The translations under genes were made by a program, and so were the position numbers. A DNA stretch of 64,000 nucleotides from Halomarina pelagica (GTDB lineage: Archaea > Halobacteriota > Halobacteria > Halobacteriales > Haloarculaceae). Position 1 is the stretch's first letter; every line of letters starts with the position of its first letter. Below are positions 16,557 to 24,158 of the stretch, in pieces. The stretch lies in the NCBI RefSeq assembly GCF_024228315.1, contig NZ_CP100454.1, positions 1,736,001 through 1,800,000 of the forward strand, given 5' to 3'. The notes under the pieces were generated by a model that was given only the letters and a program-made list of their open reading frames with translations, ran no database searches and was not told where the DNA came from.

Positions 16557-16698
16557 TGGGCCCTGCCGGATTTGAACCAGCGACCGCCCGGTGTCCCATC
16601 GCACCTCCTTCGGAACCGAAGACCGGGCGTCGGCCTCATTCAACCCGAAAGGGATGAAATTATGAGCCGGGTGCTATACCAGACTAAGCTAAGGGCCC
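16557..16698 (-). tRNA. Elongator tRNA-Met (CAT) with intron
   Basis: The acceptor stem GGGCCCT pairs with AGGGCCC, discriminator A at 16557. The anticodon loop CTCATAA is flanked by CCCGG/CCGGG. Exons are 16661-16698 (38 nt) and 16557-16592 (36 nt). A 68-nt intron at 16593-16660 interrupts after anticodon loop position 37, the canonical archaeal site for the splicing endonuclease. Intron-containing elongator tRNA-Met is known in haloarchaea. Confidence 0.93.
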
Positions 16699-16860
16699 AC
16701 GAAAACGAGTCAGCCCCCGGACCCCTTTAGCCTACCGGGTTCGAGGCCGCAGGGCGACCGCCGACGCCCCCGGCAAGCGTCGCGCTGGACGCAACGGGTT
16801 TGCCCCGGCGGCCGAACGAGGGGACATGACGAGTCGAACGACGACCGGACGGAGGAGGTC

Positions 16861-17457
16861 GTGACCGCCGCGCTCCGCCTCGCGACCGACGACGACGCGC
16901 CCGCCGTCCGCGCGATCTACGCGCCGTACGTCGAGGAGACGAGCGTCACGTTCGAGCGAACGCCGCCGAGCGCCGAGGAGGTGGCCGAGCGCATCGAGGG
17001 GAAACTGGAGCGCTACCCGTGGCTGGTCTGCGAGCGCGACGACGAGGTGGTCGGGTACGCCTACGCCGGCCCGGTCCGCTCGCGGGCGGCCTACCGCTGG
17101 TCGACCGAGAGCACGGTGTACGTCCGCGAGGACGCGAAGCGGGAGGGAGTCGCGCGGGCGCTCTACGCGGCGCTGTTCGACCTGCTGGCCGGGCAGGGCT
17201 ACTGGAGCGTCTACGCGGCGGTGACGCTCCCCAACCCGGCGAGCGTCGCGTTCCACGGGGCGACCGGCTTCGAGCGGATCGGCGTCTGGGAGGCGGTCGG
17301 GTTCAAACACGGCGCGTGGCACGACGTGGGATGGTTCCGCCGCGCGCTGGGCGAGCGCCCCCCGGAGCCCGACCCGCCGCTGTCGGTCGCGGCGGCGCGG
17401 GAGCGCGAGTGGTGGGACGAGGCGCTGCGGGCGGGAGAGGCGGAGCTACGGCGCTGA
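16861..17457 (+). CDS. GNAT N-acetyltransferase, phosphinothricin acetyltransferase type
   Basis: A 198-residue GNAT protein. It opens LRLATDDDAPAVRAIYAPYVEETSVTFE, the hallmark start of the Pat/bar/YncA subgroup, with the acetyl-CoA region in VYVREDAKREGVARALY and NPASVAFHGATGFERIGVW. The family acetylates the amino group of phosphinothricin, methionine sulfone or similar compounds. The GTG start is supported by a strong SD (GGAGGAGGT at 16851-16859). An ATG at 16826 is out of frame. A 30-residue Glu/Arg-rich tail extends past the usual domain. Confidence 0.8.
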   Translation: MTAALRLATDDDAPAVRAIYAPYVEETSVTFERTPPSAEEVAERIEGKLERYPWLVCERDDEVVGYAYAGPVRSRAAYRWSTESTVYVREDAKREGVARALYAALFDLLAGQGYWSVYAAVTLPNPASVAFHGATGFERIGVWEAVGFKHGAWHDVGWFRRALGERPPEPDPPLSVAAAREREWWDEALRAGEAELRR

Positions 17458-17503
17458 GGGGGAACCCGTACGTTACGTATCGGCTCACGCGACGAGCGTG
17501 AGC

Positions 17504-17536
17504 CGTACGGAGAAGCGCCGCCGCCAGGGCTCGAAC
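17504..17536. repeat. Duplicate of the 3' end of tRNA-Asn
   Basis: A 33-bp exact copy of 17657-17689, which covers the 3' half of the T arm, the acceptor strand and 12 bp of downstream flank of tRNA-Asn. Confidence 0.9.
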
Positions 17537-17594
17537 TCGCCGAGACGGTCCTGCTCGCTCGCTCCGCTCGCTGCGCGGGCTGCGACTCGTCTGC
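17533..17594 (-). repeat. 62-nt repeat shared with the tRNA-Arg flank
   Basis: Read on the minus strand, this 62-nt stretch is identical to 23244-23305. It begins GCAGACGAGTCGCAG and ends GGCGAGTTC, running straight into the duplicated tRNA 3' end. It has the same orientation relative to both tRNAs. Confidence 0.9.
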
Positions 17595-17668
17595 TCGACC
17601 CCTACGGGTTTCTACGCACGTACGCGTCGGCTCCTCGCTCCGCTCGTCGCGTGATACGTACGGAGAAG

Positions 17669-17741
17669 CGCCGCCGCCAGGGCTCGAACCTGGGACAACC
17701 TCGTTAACAGCGAGGTGCTCTACCAGCTGAGCTACGGCGGC
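17669..17741 (-). tRNA. tRNA-Asn (GTT)
   Basis: A 73-nt cloverleaf: acceptor GCCGCCG/CGGCGGC, D arm with GCTCAGCTGGTAGAGC, anticodon loop CTGTTAA flanked by paired CCTCG/CGAGG, T arm CCAGGTTCGAGCCCTGG, discriminator G. No intron. Confidence 0.95.
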
Positions 17742-17926
17742 TCGTTAGGGAGTAATGCGATTCGCCAAATAGGGCTTTCGTTTCTACGCCCGGCCCTTCG
17801 CGTGTAACCACACCACACGGACGGGGACGGGAGTCAGTGCTGCGACCGTCGCCGCGCGAACGATCGACCCCTCCCGGACGAACGCCCGACCGTTACCCTT
17901 TCGCCCGCACGGGGGGACCTCCGCAC

Positions 17927-19276
17927 ATGGACGAGTTCGAGGCCGTCACCGAGGAGGTCGCCGCGCGCGTCGTCCCGGACGACGCCGAGCGCGGGCGCCT
18001 CGCCCGGACCGCGGCGCGGGTCGTCGCCGACGCCGAGGCCGCCGCGGCCGACCTCCCGGTGGAGGCGGACGTGGTGCAGGTCGGCTCGACGGCGCGGGGG
18101 ACGTGGGTCAGCGGCGACCGCGACATCGACGTGTTCGTGCGCTTCCCGCCGGAACTCCCCCGGCGCGAGCTGGAGCGCTACGGGCTGGCGGTGGGCCGCG
18201 CGGTGCTCCCGGACGGCCACGAGGAGTACGCCGAACACCCCTACGTCAAGGGCACCAGGGAGGGATTCGAGGTGGACCTCGTCCCCTGCTACGCCGTCGA
18301 GGACGCGACGGCGATCCAGTCGGCGGTCGACCGGACGCCGTTTCACACCGCCTACCTCACAGAGCGCCTCGACGACGACAGCGCCCGGGAGGTCGTGCTG
18401 ACCAAGGCGTTCCTGAAGGGCGTCGGTGTCTACGGGAGCGACCTCCGGACGAGGGGATTCTCGGGCTACCTGACCGAACTGCTCGTGCTGGGGTACGGCG
18501 GGTTCCGCGCGTTTCTCGAGGCGGCCCGCGACTGGCACCCGCCGGTCGAACTCGACCCCGAGGGCCACGCCGCGCGCGGGTTCGACGACCCGCTGGTGGT
18601 CGTCGATCCGACCGACCCGGAGCGCAACGTCGCGGCCGTCCTCTCCGTGGGGAACGTCGCGCGGCTCGTCCACCACGCGCGGGCGTTCCTCGACGAGCCG
18701 CGCGCCGAAGCGTTCGAGCCTCGCGACCCCGAGCCGCTCGACGCCGACGCGATGGCCGCCCACCTGGAGCGGCGCGGCACGACACCCTTCGCCGTCCGCT
18801 TTCCCGCGCCCGACCTCGTGGACGATCAGCTCTACCCCCAACTGGAGAAGTCGCTCTCCGGCGTGGTCGGCGAACTCGACCGCCGCGGCTTCGACGTGCT
18901 CCGGGCGGCGACGTTCGCCGACGAGACGGCCGTCCTCTTCGTCGAGTGCGAGGTCGCAGAGCGCCCCCGGATCGCCCGCCACGAGGGACCGCCAGTGTGG
19001 GTGGGGCGGCATGCGACGGGGTTCTACGACAAGTACGCCGACGGCGACGCGTACGGGCCGTTCGTCGACGGCGAGCGCTACGTCGTCGAGCGCGAGCGCG
19101 GGCGCGCTACCGCCCGCGAGTGGCTGGAGAGCGACGACCTCCTCGGCGTCTCGCTCGGCGTCGCCGTGGAGGAGGCGCTACGCGATGGCTACGAGGTGCT
19201 CGAGGGCAGGGAGACGACGGCGCTCGCGGCGGAGTTCGGCGTCGAACTGGCGCGCTACTTCGACCCGAGGCCGTGA
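17927..19276 (+). CDS. cca: CCA-adding tRNA nucleotidyltransferase (archaeal class I)
   Basis: 449 residues from the ATG at 17927 (MDEFEAVTEEVAARV). The nucleotidyltransferase signature is clear: QVGSTARGTW followed by D-I-D-V-F (GDRDIDVFVRF), and a third carboxylate in FEVDLVPCY. It adds or repairs the CCA end of tRNAs without a template; this is essential where tRNA genes, as here, do not encode CCA. Length matches archaeal class I enzymes. Its 3' end overlaps the convergent deacetylase gene by 22 bp. Confidence 0.95.
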   Translation: MDEFEAVTEEVAARVVPDDAERGRLARTAARVVADAEAAAADLPVEADVVQVGSTARGTWVSGDRDIDVFVRFPPELPRRELERYGLAVGRAVLPDGHEEYAEHPYVKGTREGFEVDLVPCYAVEDATAIQSAVDRTPFHTAYLTERLDDDSAREVVLTKAFLKGVGVYGSDLRTRGFSGYLTELLVLGYGGFRAFLEAARDWHPPVELDPEGHAARGFDDPLVVVDPTDPERNVAAVLSVGNVARLVHHARAFLDEPRAEAFEPRDPEPLDADAMAAHLERRGTTPFAVRFPAPDLVDDQLYPQLEKSLSGVVGELDRRGFDVLRAATFADETAVLFVECEVAERPRIARHEGPPVWVGRHATGFYDKYADGDAYGPFVDGERYVVERERGRATAREWLESDDLLGVSLGVAVEEALRDGYEVLEGRETTALAAEFGVELARYFDPRP

Positions 19277-20262
19277 TGCTCGCGGGCGGTCCCGACGACC
19301 GTCCGCGCCTTCTCGATCACCTCGCCCTCCGGTTCGACGGGATCGCGCCCCTCGAACACCTCGTGGACGGTGGCGACGCTCTCGGCGAGCGATTCGAGGC
19401 CGTAGCCGCCCTCCAGGACGAACGCGAGCGGCGCGTCGAGGTCGGTCGAGAGCGCCCGAACCCGATCGGCGAGCATCGCGTAGCCCTCCGAGGAGACGCG
19501 CATCCGGGAGATGGGATCACGCTCGTGGGCGTCGAAGCCGGCGCTCACGAGCAGCAGGCCGGGATCGAACCGTTCGAGCGCGGGACGGAGCGCCTCGTCG
19601 ACCGCGTAGGCGTACTCGACGTCGCCGCTCCCCGCCGGGAGGGGGAGGTTGAGCGTGGTTCCCTCGCCGTCGTCCCGGCCGATCTCGTCCGGGTGGCCGG
19701 TGCCGGGGTAGAGGCCGCGCTCGTGGATCGAGGTGTAGTGGACGTCGCCGCGCTCGTAGAAGATGTCCTGGATGCCGTTGCCGTGGTGGACGTCCCAGTC
19801 GAAGATCGCGACGCGGTCCACGCGGTCGAGGGCCGACTGGGCCGCGACGGCGGCGTTGTTGAAGAAGCAGAAGCCCATGGCGTCGTCGTAGACTGCGTGG
19901 TGACCCGGCGGGCGGCCGAGCGAGAAGGGCGTGTCCCAGCCGTCGGCCCCGTCGAGCGCCTCGTGGGCGGCCCAGCGCGCGATCCCCGCGCTCGCGAGCG
20001 CGGCGTCCCACGTCGTCTCGACGGCGACCGTGTCGGGGTCCCACTGGCCGCCGCCGTCCTCGCAGAACTCCCGGACGGAGTCGACGTACGCGTCGTCGTG
20101 GACGGCGCAGACCTCCTCGACGGTGGCGTCGTCCGGATCGGCGTAGGTGACGCTGTGCTGGCGGGCGAGCGCTCGCCGGATGGCGCGCAGGCGGTCGGGG
20201 CGCTCGGGGTGGCGCGGGCCGGCGTCGTGGGAGAGACAGACGTCCCGGTAGCCGAACCTCAT
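19255..20262 (-). CDS. hdaI: Histone deacetylase family protein
   Basis: 335 residues of the zinc-dependent HDAC / acetoin utilisation family. Motifs include RHPERPDRL, the substrate-channel GHHA, metal-binding DWDVHHGNG and SAGFDAH, and a late Gly-rich LEGGYGLES. Such enzymes remove acetyl groups from lysines or polyamines. The start overlaps the stop of the histone gene by 4 bp (ATGA), which ties it to chromatin. The symbol follows the haloarchaeal HdaI by similarity and context. Known haloarchaeal HdaI appears important for growth; this is family knowledge rather than evidence from the window. Confidence 0.9.
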   Translation of the reverse strand: MRFGYRDVCLSHDAGPRHPERPDRLRAIRRALARQHSVTYADPDDATVEEVCAVHDDAYVDSVREFCEDGGGQWDPDTVAVETTWDAALASAGIARWAAHEALDGADGWDTPFSLGRPPGHHAVYDDAMGFCFFNNAAVAAQSALDRVDRVAIFDWDVHHGNGIQDIFYERGDVHYTSIHERGLYPGTGHPDEIGRDDGEGTTLNLPLPAGSGDVEYAYAVDEALRPALERFDPGLLLVSAGFDAHERDPISRMRVSSEGYAMLADRVRALSTDLDAPLAFVLEGGYGLESLAESVATVHEVFEGRDPVEPEGEVIEKARTVVGTAREHHGLGSK

Positions 20263-20693
20263 TCGAAGTACGGAGCGAGTTCGAAGTACGTCTCGATGTC
20301 GTCCTCGATGACGGTCCGTCGGTCCGCGTGCCGGGCGAGGACGGCCGCGGCCGCGGCGACGGCATCGGCGTCGGCTTCGAGGATGCTAGCGAGGGCGATG
20401 CGTGCGTTCATGGAGACCCGGTAGCGGTCGTCGATGTCGAGTCGAGCGATGCGATCGACGGGGGCGATGGGGAGTTCGAGCGACGCCTTGTCCCCCTCCG
20501 TCCCGAAGTCCTCCGCCATCAGCGTCTTGCGGCCGTCGTCCGTCGCGCGCGCGGCGGCCTCGACGGCGAGCGCCGCGCCGTGGGCCTGTACGTGGCGGGC
20601 GAGCGCCTCGGCGGCGTCGGCGCTCACCCGGAGGTCACCCGCGTTCCGCCGGATGATGGCGTCGACCGGCGCGAACGGTAGCTCGACACTCAT
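20259..20693 (-). CDS. hstA: Archaeal doublet histone
   Basis: 144 residues made of two fused histone folds (about 1-68 and 72-144). Each begins with the typical ELPFAPVDAIIRR / ELPIAPVDRIARL N-terminal helix and carries V(R)VSxxA central helices. The fused dimer is the form seen in Halobacteria. It likely binds DNA; in haloarchaea its role seems to be more regulatory than bulk packaging. Both halves are acidic overall, unusual for a DNA-binding protein but normal in halophiles. It is the first gene of a two-gene operon with the deacetylase. Confidence 0.92.
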   Translation of the reverse strand: MSVELPFAPVDAIIRRNAGDLRVSADAAEALARHVQAHGAALAVEAAARATDDGRKTLMAEDFGTEGDKASLELPIAPVDRIARLDIDDRYRVSMNARIALASILEADADAVAAAAAVLARHADRRTVIEDDIETYFELAPYFE

Positions 20694-20769
20694 ACCGTGA
20701 CACGGGATTGTTTCGGGCTTAAGCGTTCCGCGTCACTACCTCGGCTCCCGACGGCTCCGTTCGGCGGTG

Positions 20770-21214
20770 AACGCGTCGAACCGGAACCCGACCCGACGGC
20801 CCGACCGACCCGACCGAACCGACGAACGCGTCGAACGCCTCTACCCGCTCCGACGGATCCCGAACGGAACAGTACGTCGACTACGACGGCTGGCTCGTCG
20901 CCGCGAACGGCTGGGGTGGCTCCGGCAGTACCGTCGACGAACGCAGCGAGCGCGAGGTGACGATCGACGTCGGCGAGCGGGGGCTCGCGTTCGATCCCGT
21001 CGCGGTCCACGTCGATCCCGGGACGAGGATCGTCTGGAAGTGGACGGGCCGGGGGACCGCGCACAACGTCGCGGCGCAGAGAGGTGCGACCTTCGCGAGC
21101 GACATCCGGTCGTCGGACACCTACGAGTGGGTCGCGGAGGGCGGTCCGATCGTCGCCTATCAGTGCGACCCCCACGCCGGCCAGGGGATGCGGGGCGTCG
21201 TCGTCGTCGAGTGA
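20770..21214 (+). pseudogene. Halocyanin-like blue copper domain lacking a start and signal region
   Basis: The C-terminal part is a good halocyanin (plastocyanin-like) domain, with copper ligands His in GTAHNV, Cys and His in YQCDPHAG, and Met in QGM. In the same frame, family-like sequence (QYVDYDGWLVAANG, then EVTIDVGERGLAFDP) continues upstream to the stop near 20768 with no ATG, GTG or TTG start and no Tat or lipobox signal. The first usable start is GTG 20957, in the middle of the domain. It is therefore an N-terminally decayed gene, or expressed only as a short cytoplasmic domain. Confidence 0.6.
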
Positions 21215-21253
21215 CCCTCGTTCGGACCGGTCGGATCCCCCTTGATTCTCGAC

Positions 21254-22789
21254 TCAGAAGACCTCGTCGGCCTCCAGGCGACCGTCCACCAGCCGTCCCC
21301 GCACCGTGATCTCCTGACCCAGCCGGACGTCTTCGTCCGTGACGACGGTGACCGTCTCGCTCCCGTCGTCGAGCATCACCGGCTCGCCCGTCTGGACGAC
21401 TGTCCCGGTGAACTCGACGGGGCCGTCCTCCGTTTCGGCCGGCGCATCGGTGGCGGCATCGGCAGCGTCGGTGGCCGCCCCGGCTTCCCCCGCCGCGCCG
21501 GTGGCGGTCGCGGCGGCCGGCTCCGTGCCGGCACCCCCCGAGTCGCCGGGTCCATCGCTGGAGCCACCGGAACCGCCGGAACCGCCGCTCGCGAACGCGT
21601 CGAGGCCCGTCGTGCCCGCCTCCGCCGCGCCGTCGTCCGGATCGCCCGCGGAACCGCCGCCGCGCGAGGCGCTCGCGCTCCCCGGGTCGAGGACGGAGAC
21701 GGTCGATCGCCAGCCGGCGGAGGCCTCGATGTCGTCCTGCCAGCCGTCCTTGATCTCCACGTCCGCGAACAGTACCTCGTCGCCGGGACCGACGTCGGCG
21801 TCCGCCTTCTCGCCCCACATCGCGACGCGTATGTCGCCCGTCTTGTCCTGTACGCGGACGTTGCGAACCTGTCCCTCCGAGCCGTCGTCGCGGTCGAACG
21901 TGCGCTTCGGGTCGGCCGACCGGATGACGCCCGCGATGTCGGCGGTGTCGCCGAGTTCGAGCGCCTCGATGTCCGTCGTCTCGGGGACGTAGGTCACGTC
22001 CTCGTCGATCTCCTCCACCCTCCCGCGCGAGCCGACGTGGAGTTCGAGCGCGCCGTCGCGCTCGCGGACGTACCCGTCCACGACCTCGACCGAGACGCCC
22101 TCGGCGAGTTCGGTGGCGCGGTCGGCCCGCTCGTCCCAGAGCGTCACGCGCACGCGACCCGTCTCGTCGCCCAGCACGAGGTTCGAGACGCGACCCTCGC
22201 TCCCGTCGTCGCGGTCGAACGTCCGCACGGGTTCGGTTCCGAGCACCCTCCCGCGAACGCTCACGTCGCTCTGCCCGAGCGAGAGCGCCGCGATGGTGCC
22301 CTCCTCGGCGACGTCGACCTCGATGTCCGCGTCCTGGTCGCCCTCGACGCGACTGGCGCTCACCTCGAGCCCGTTGTAGCCCTCCTTCGGTCGGCCCTTG
22401 ACGCGCAGCACGTCGCCGGGGTCGAGTTCCTCCGCGCCCGCCGCGGCCTGGTCGTCCCAGAGCGCGACGCGCACGCGGCCCGTCTCGTCCGCGACCTCGA
22501 CGTTCAGCACCTGCCCCTCGCCGTCGTCGCGCTCGAAGGTGCGGACCTCGCCGACGCTCATCACCTTCCCGAGGAACTTCACCTCCTCCATGCCGGCGTC
22601 GATGTCGGCGATGCCGTTTACCTCCTCCTCCGTAAGTTCGTGCGCGACGAGCATCGCGGCGGTCTCCTCGTCCGCGAGCCCGTCCATCTGCTCGACCTTC
22701 GTCGCGACCGCCTCACGGAACTCCTCCTCCGTGACTTCCGCGTCGAGGTCACCGTAGATATCCTCGATCGTGCCCATTATCTCGGACAT
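21254..22789 (-). CDS. rpa2: Replication protein A, multi-OB single-stranded DNA-binding protein
   Basis: 511 residues. Three clear OB-fold repeats (about residues 70-120, 165-220 and 270-325) share the pattern R-T-F-x-R-D-D-G-x-G-x-V-x-N followed by D-E-T-G-R-V-R-V-x-L-W-D. A fourth OB-like segment closes the protein (EFTGTVVQTG to the C-terminus) after a Ser/Gly/Ala/Asp-rich linker of about 90 residues. RPA coats ssDNA in replication, repair and recombination. Lack of an rpap/rpe partner gene next door fits the RPA2 type of Haloferax. The N-terminal helical region (about 1-60) is also typical. Confidence 0.85.
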   Translation of the reverse strand: MSEIMGTIEDIYGDLDAEVTEEEFREAVATKVEQMDGLADEETAAMLVAHELTEEEVNGIADIDAGMEEVKFLGKVMSVGEVRTFERDDGEGQVLNVEVADETGRVRVALWDDQAAAGAEELDPGDVLRVKGRPKEGYNGLEVSASRVEGDQDADIEVDVAEEGTIAALSLGQSDVSVRGRVLGTEPVRTFDRDDGSEGRVSNLVLGDETGRVRVTLWDERADRATELAEGVSVEVVDGYVRERDGALELHVGSRGRVEEIDEDVTYVPETTDIEALELGDTADIAGVIRSADPKRTFDRDDGSEGQVRNVRVQDKTGDIRVAMWGEKADADVGPGDEVLFADVEIKDGWQDDIEASAGWRSTVSVLDPGSASASRGGGSAGDPDDGAAEAGTTGLDAFASGGSGGSGGSSDGPGDSGGAGTEPAAATATGAAGEAGAATDAADAATDAPAETEDGPVEFTGTVVQTGEPVMLDDGSETVTVVTDEDVRLGQEITVRGRLVDGRLEADEVF

Positions 22790-22833
22790 GGGTGCACCGC
22801 TGTTAATCCTTGTCGGTCGCGCGAACGGTTCGG

Positions 22834-22872
22834 CATACCGACGCTGGTCCCCCTCTCCTACTTGAAGGTTCG
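22834..22872. repeat. Dispersed motif, copy B
   Basis: GACGCTGG, 11 nt, TACTTGAA, with flanking GGTTCGGCC. It lies between rpa2 and tRNA-Arg. The rest of the 22790-23098 gap shows no gene; it holds the rpa2 promoter region. Confidence 0.5.
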
Positions 22873-23098
22873 GCCCCGTGTCGACGGTACCGTTCGGATA
22901 CGAGTAACCGAGTCGAACTCGCCGACGTGACTAGTTCGAACGCCCCCTCCCGCTTGGCGAGCGGTCGGCCCCGTTCAGCCCCACCACCCGCGGGTGCTCG
23001 TCCGGCGGCCGCTCACGGAAACACTACCCGTGTCGACGGTCGGCACGGCGGGGGCGAACCGTAACCCACTTATCCCGAAGCGGGGAATGGGTAGATGA

Positions 23099-23171
23099 GT
23101 CCTGGTAGGGTAGTGGACTATCCTCTTGGCTTGCGGAGCCAGGGACCGGAGTTCAAATCTCCGTCAGGACG
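23099..23171 (+). tRNA. tRNA-Arg (GCG)
   Basis: A 73-nt cloverleaf: acceptor GTCCTGG/TCAGGAC (one wobble pair), anticodon loop TTGCGGA giving anticodon GCG, T arm GGAGTTCAAATCTCC, discriminator G. No intron. Confidence 0.93.
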
Positions 23172-23470
23172 TTTCTGCGAGGCGTCCCGCGACGAGCGAA
23201 GCGAGGAGCCGACGCCTCGCGAAACTCCTCCGAGGAGATTTAAGCAGACGAGTCGCAGCCCGCGCAGCGAGCGGAGCGAGCGAGCAGGACCGTCTCGGCG
23301 AGTTCAAATCTCCGTCAGGACGCTCACTTCGCGAACCGCAGAGCGGTTCGCTCGTTCGCACCCTGACGTGCCTCACGCTCGTTTCACTCGCGTGAGACTC
23401 CGTCAGGACGTTTCTGCGAGGCGTCACGCGACGAGCGAAGCGAGCAGGACCGTTTCAACGAATTCAAACC
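23149..23470. repeat. Cluster of duplicated tRNA-Arg 3' ends and spacers
   Basis: The last 23 nt of tRNA-Arg (23149-23171) recur exactly at 23300-23322. A 47-nt segment starting in the tRNA tail (23159-23205) recurs at 23398-23444 with one mismatch. The 62-nt spacer at 23244-23305 is identical to that of tRNA-Asn. A further degenerate copy of the spacer end lies around 23430-23468. No protein is supported in 23172-23707. Confidence 0.88.
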
Positions 23471-23707
23471 CCGATGAACGCCCGCTGACGTTCGCGATTC
23501 GACCGATCCGCCTTCACACGAGATTCCGCCAGAGCGTTTCTACACGACGGATTTGACGAAACAGAGTTGATCACGGACCGCTACGGCGTTACGTCCGTTA
23601 GTTGTTGTGTGTTACCTACCGGCACGATTTATGCCCGACGGTTGCCTAGCCATCGTGGAGGCGAGCGACGGCGTGCACAGCGCGTCGTCGAACGCCCAGA
23701 GTCGAAG

Positions 23708-24025
23708 ATGCCGTCCACCGACGAACCCCCTGATCCCGTCCCGGTCGTTCACACGGCGTGGTACGACCCCGACGAGACGCCCCCCAGCGTCGGCCTCGTG
23801 CTGGCCGTCGCGGAGGTGGAGGGCGTCGACCCGCTCGAACTGCGCGATTCGCTGTACTCGGCCGTCGACCCGGAGTGCCTCGACGGTCTCTTCGGTCCCC
23901 GGATGAACGGGGCGCTCCGCCTCGACGGGTGCGTGTCGTTCCGGTGCTGCGGCTACGACCTCACCGTCGCCGGGGACGGCACCATCACCGTCCGCGATTC
24001 CGTCGGATGCGGCTGCCCGGAGTAG
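23708..24025 (+). CDS. HalOD1 output domain protein
   Basis: 105 residues that form one HalOD1 domain: VAEVEGVDPLELRDSLYSAVDPECLDGLF, a beta strand region with GCVSFRCCGYDLTVAGDGTITV, and a Cys-rich tail (VGCGCPE). HalOD1 is a haloarchaeal output domain often joined to response regulators or found alone; its target is unknown. The five Cys residues are unusual for this acidic family and might bind metal (inference). A TATA-like gatttatgc at 23626 suggests a promoter with a leader of about 50 nt. Confidence 0.82.
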   Translation: MPSTDEPPDPVPVVHTAWYDPDETPPSVGLVLAVAEVEGVDPLELRDSLYSAVDPECLDGLFGPRMNGALRLDGCVSFRCCGYDLTVAGDGTITVRDSVGCGCPE

Positions 24026-24158
24026 CGCGTCACCCCCGCGAGCGGCGTGGTTCGGGAGGACCGCGCCGCGACGCACACGCCGGCGAACAGGTTGATACGG
24101 ACGGGGAGAGTACCACCCATCCAACGAATGCGACGAACCGAACGCGCGCGGGGTGACG

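Noticed and set aside
16437-16560. Second tRNA-Met gene or attachment site of a large element
   Set aside because: Only the 3' end is copied and the enclosed 90 bp holds no integrase or gene, so it is a short duplication rather than a full tRNA or a large island.
23095-23556. 153-codon frame across tRNA-Arg and its repeats
   Set aside because: It is made of tRNA and repeat sequence; Arg/Ser-rich translation with no domain.
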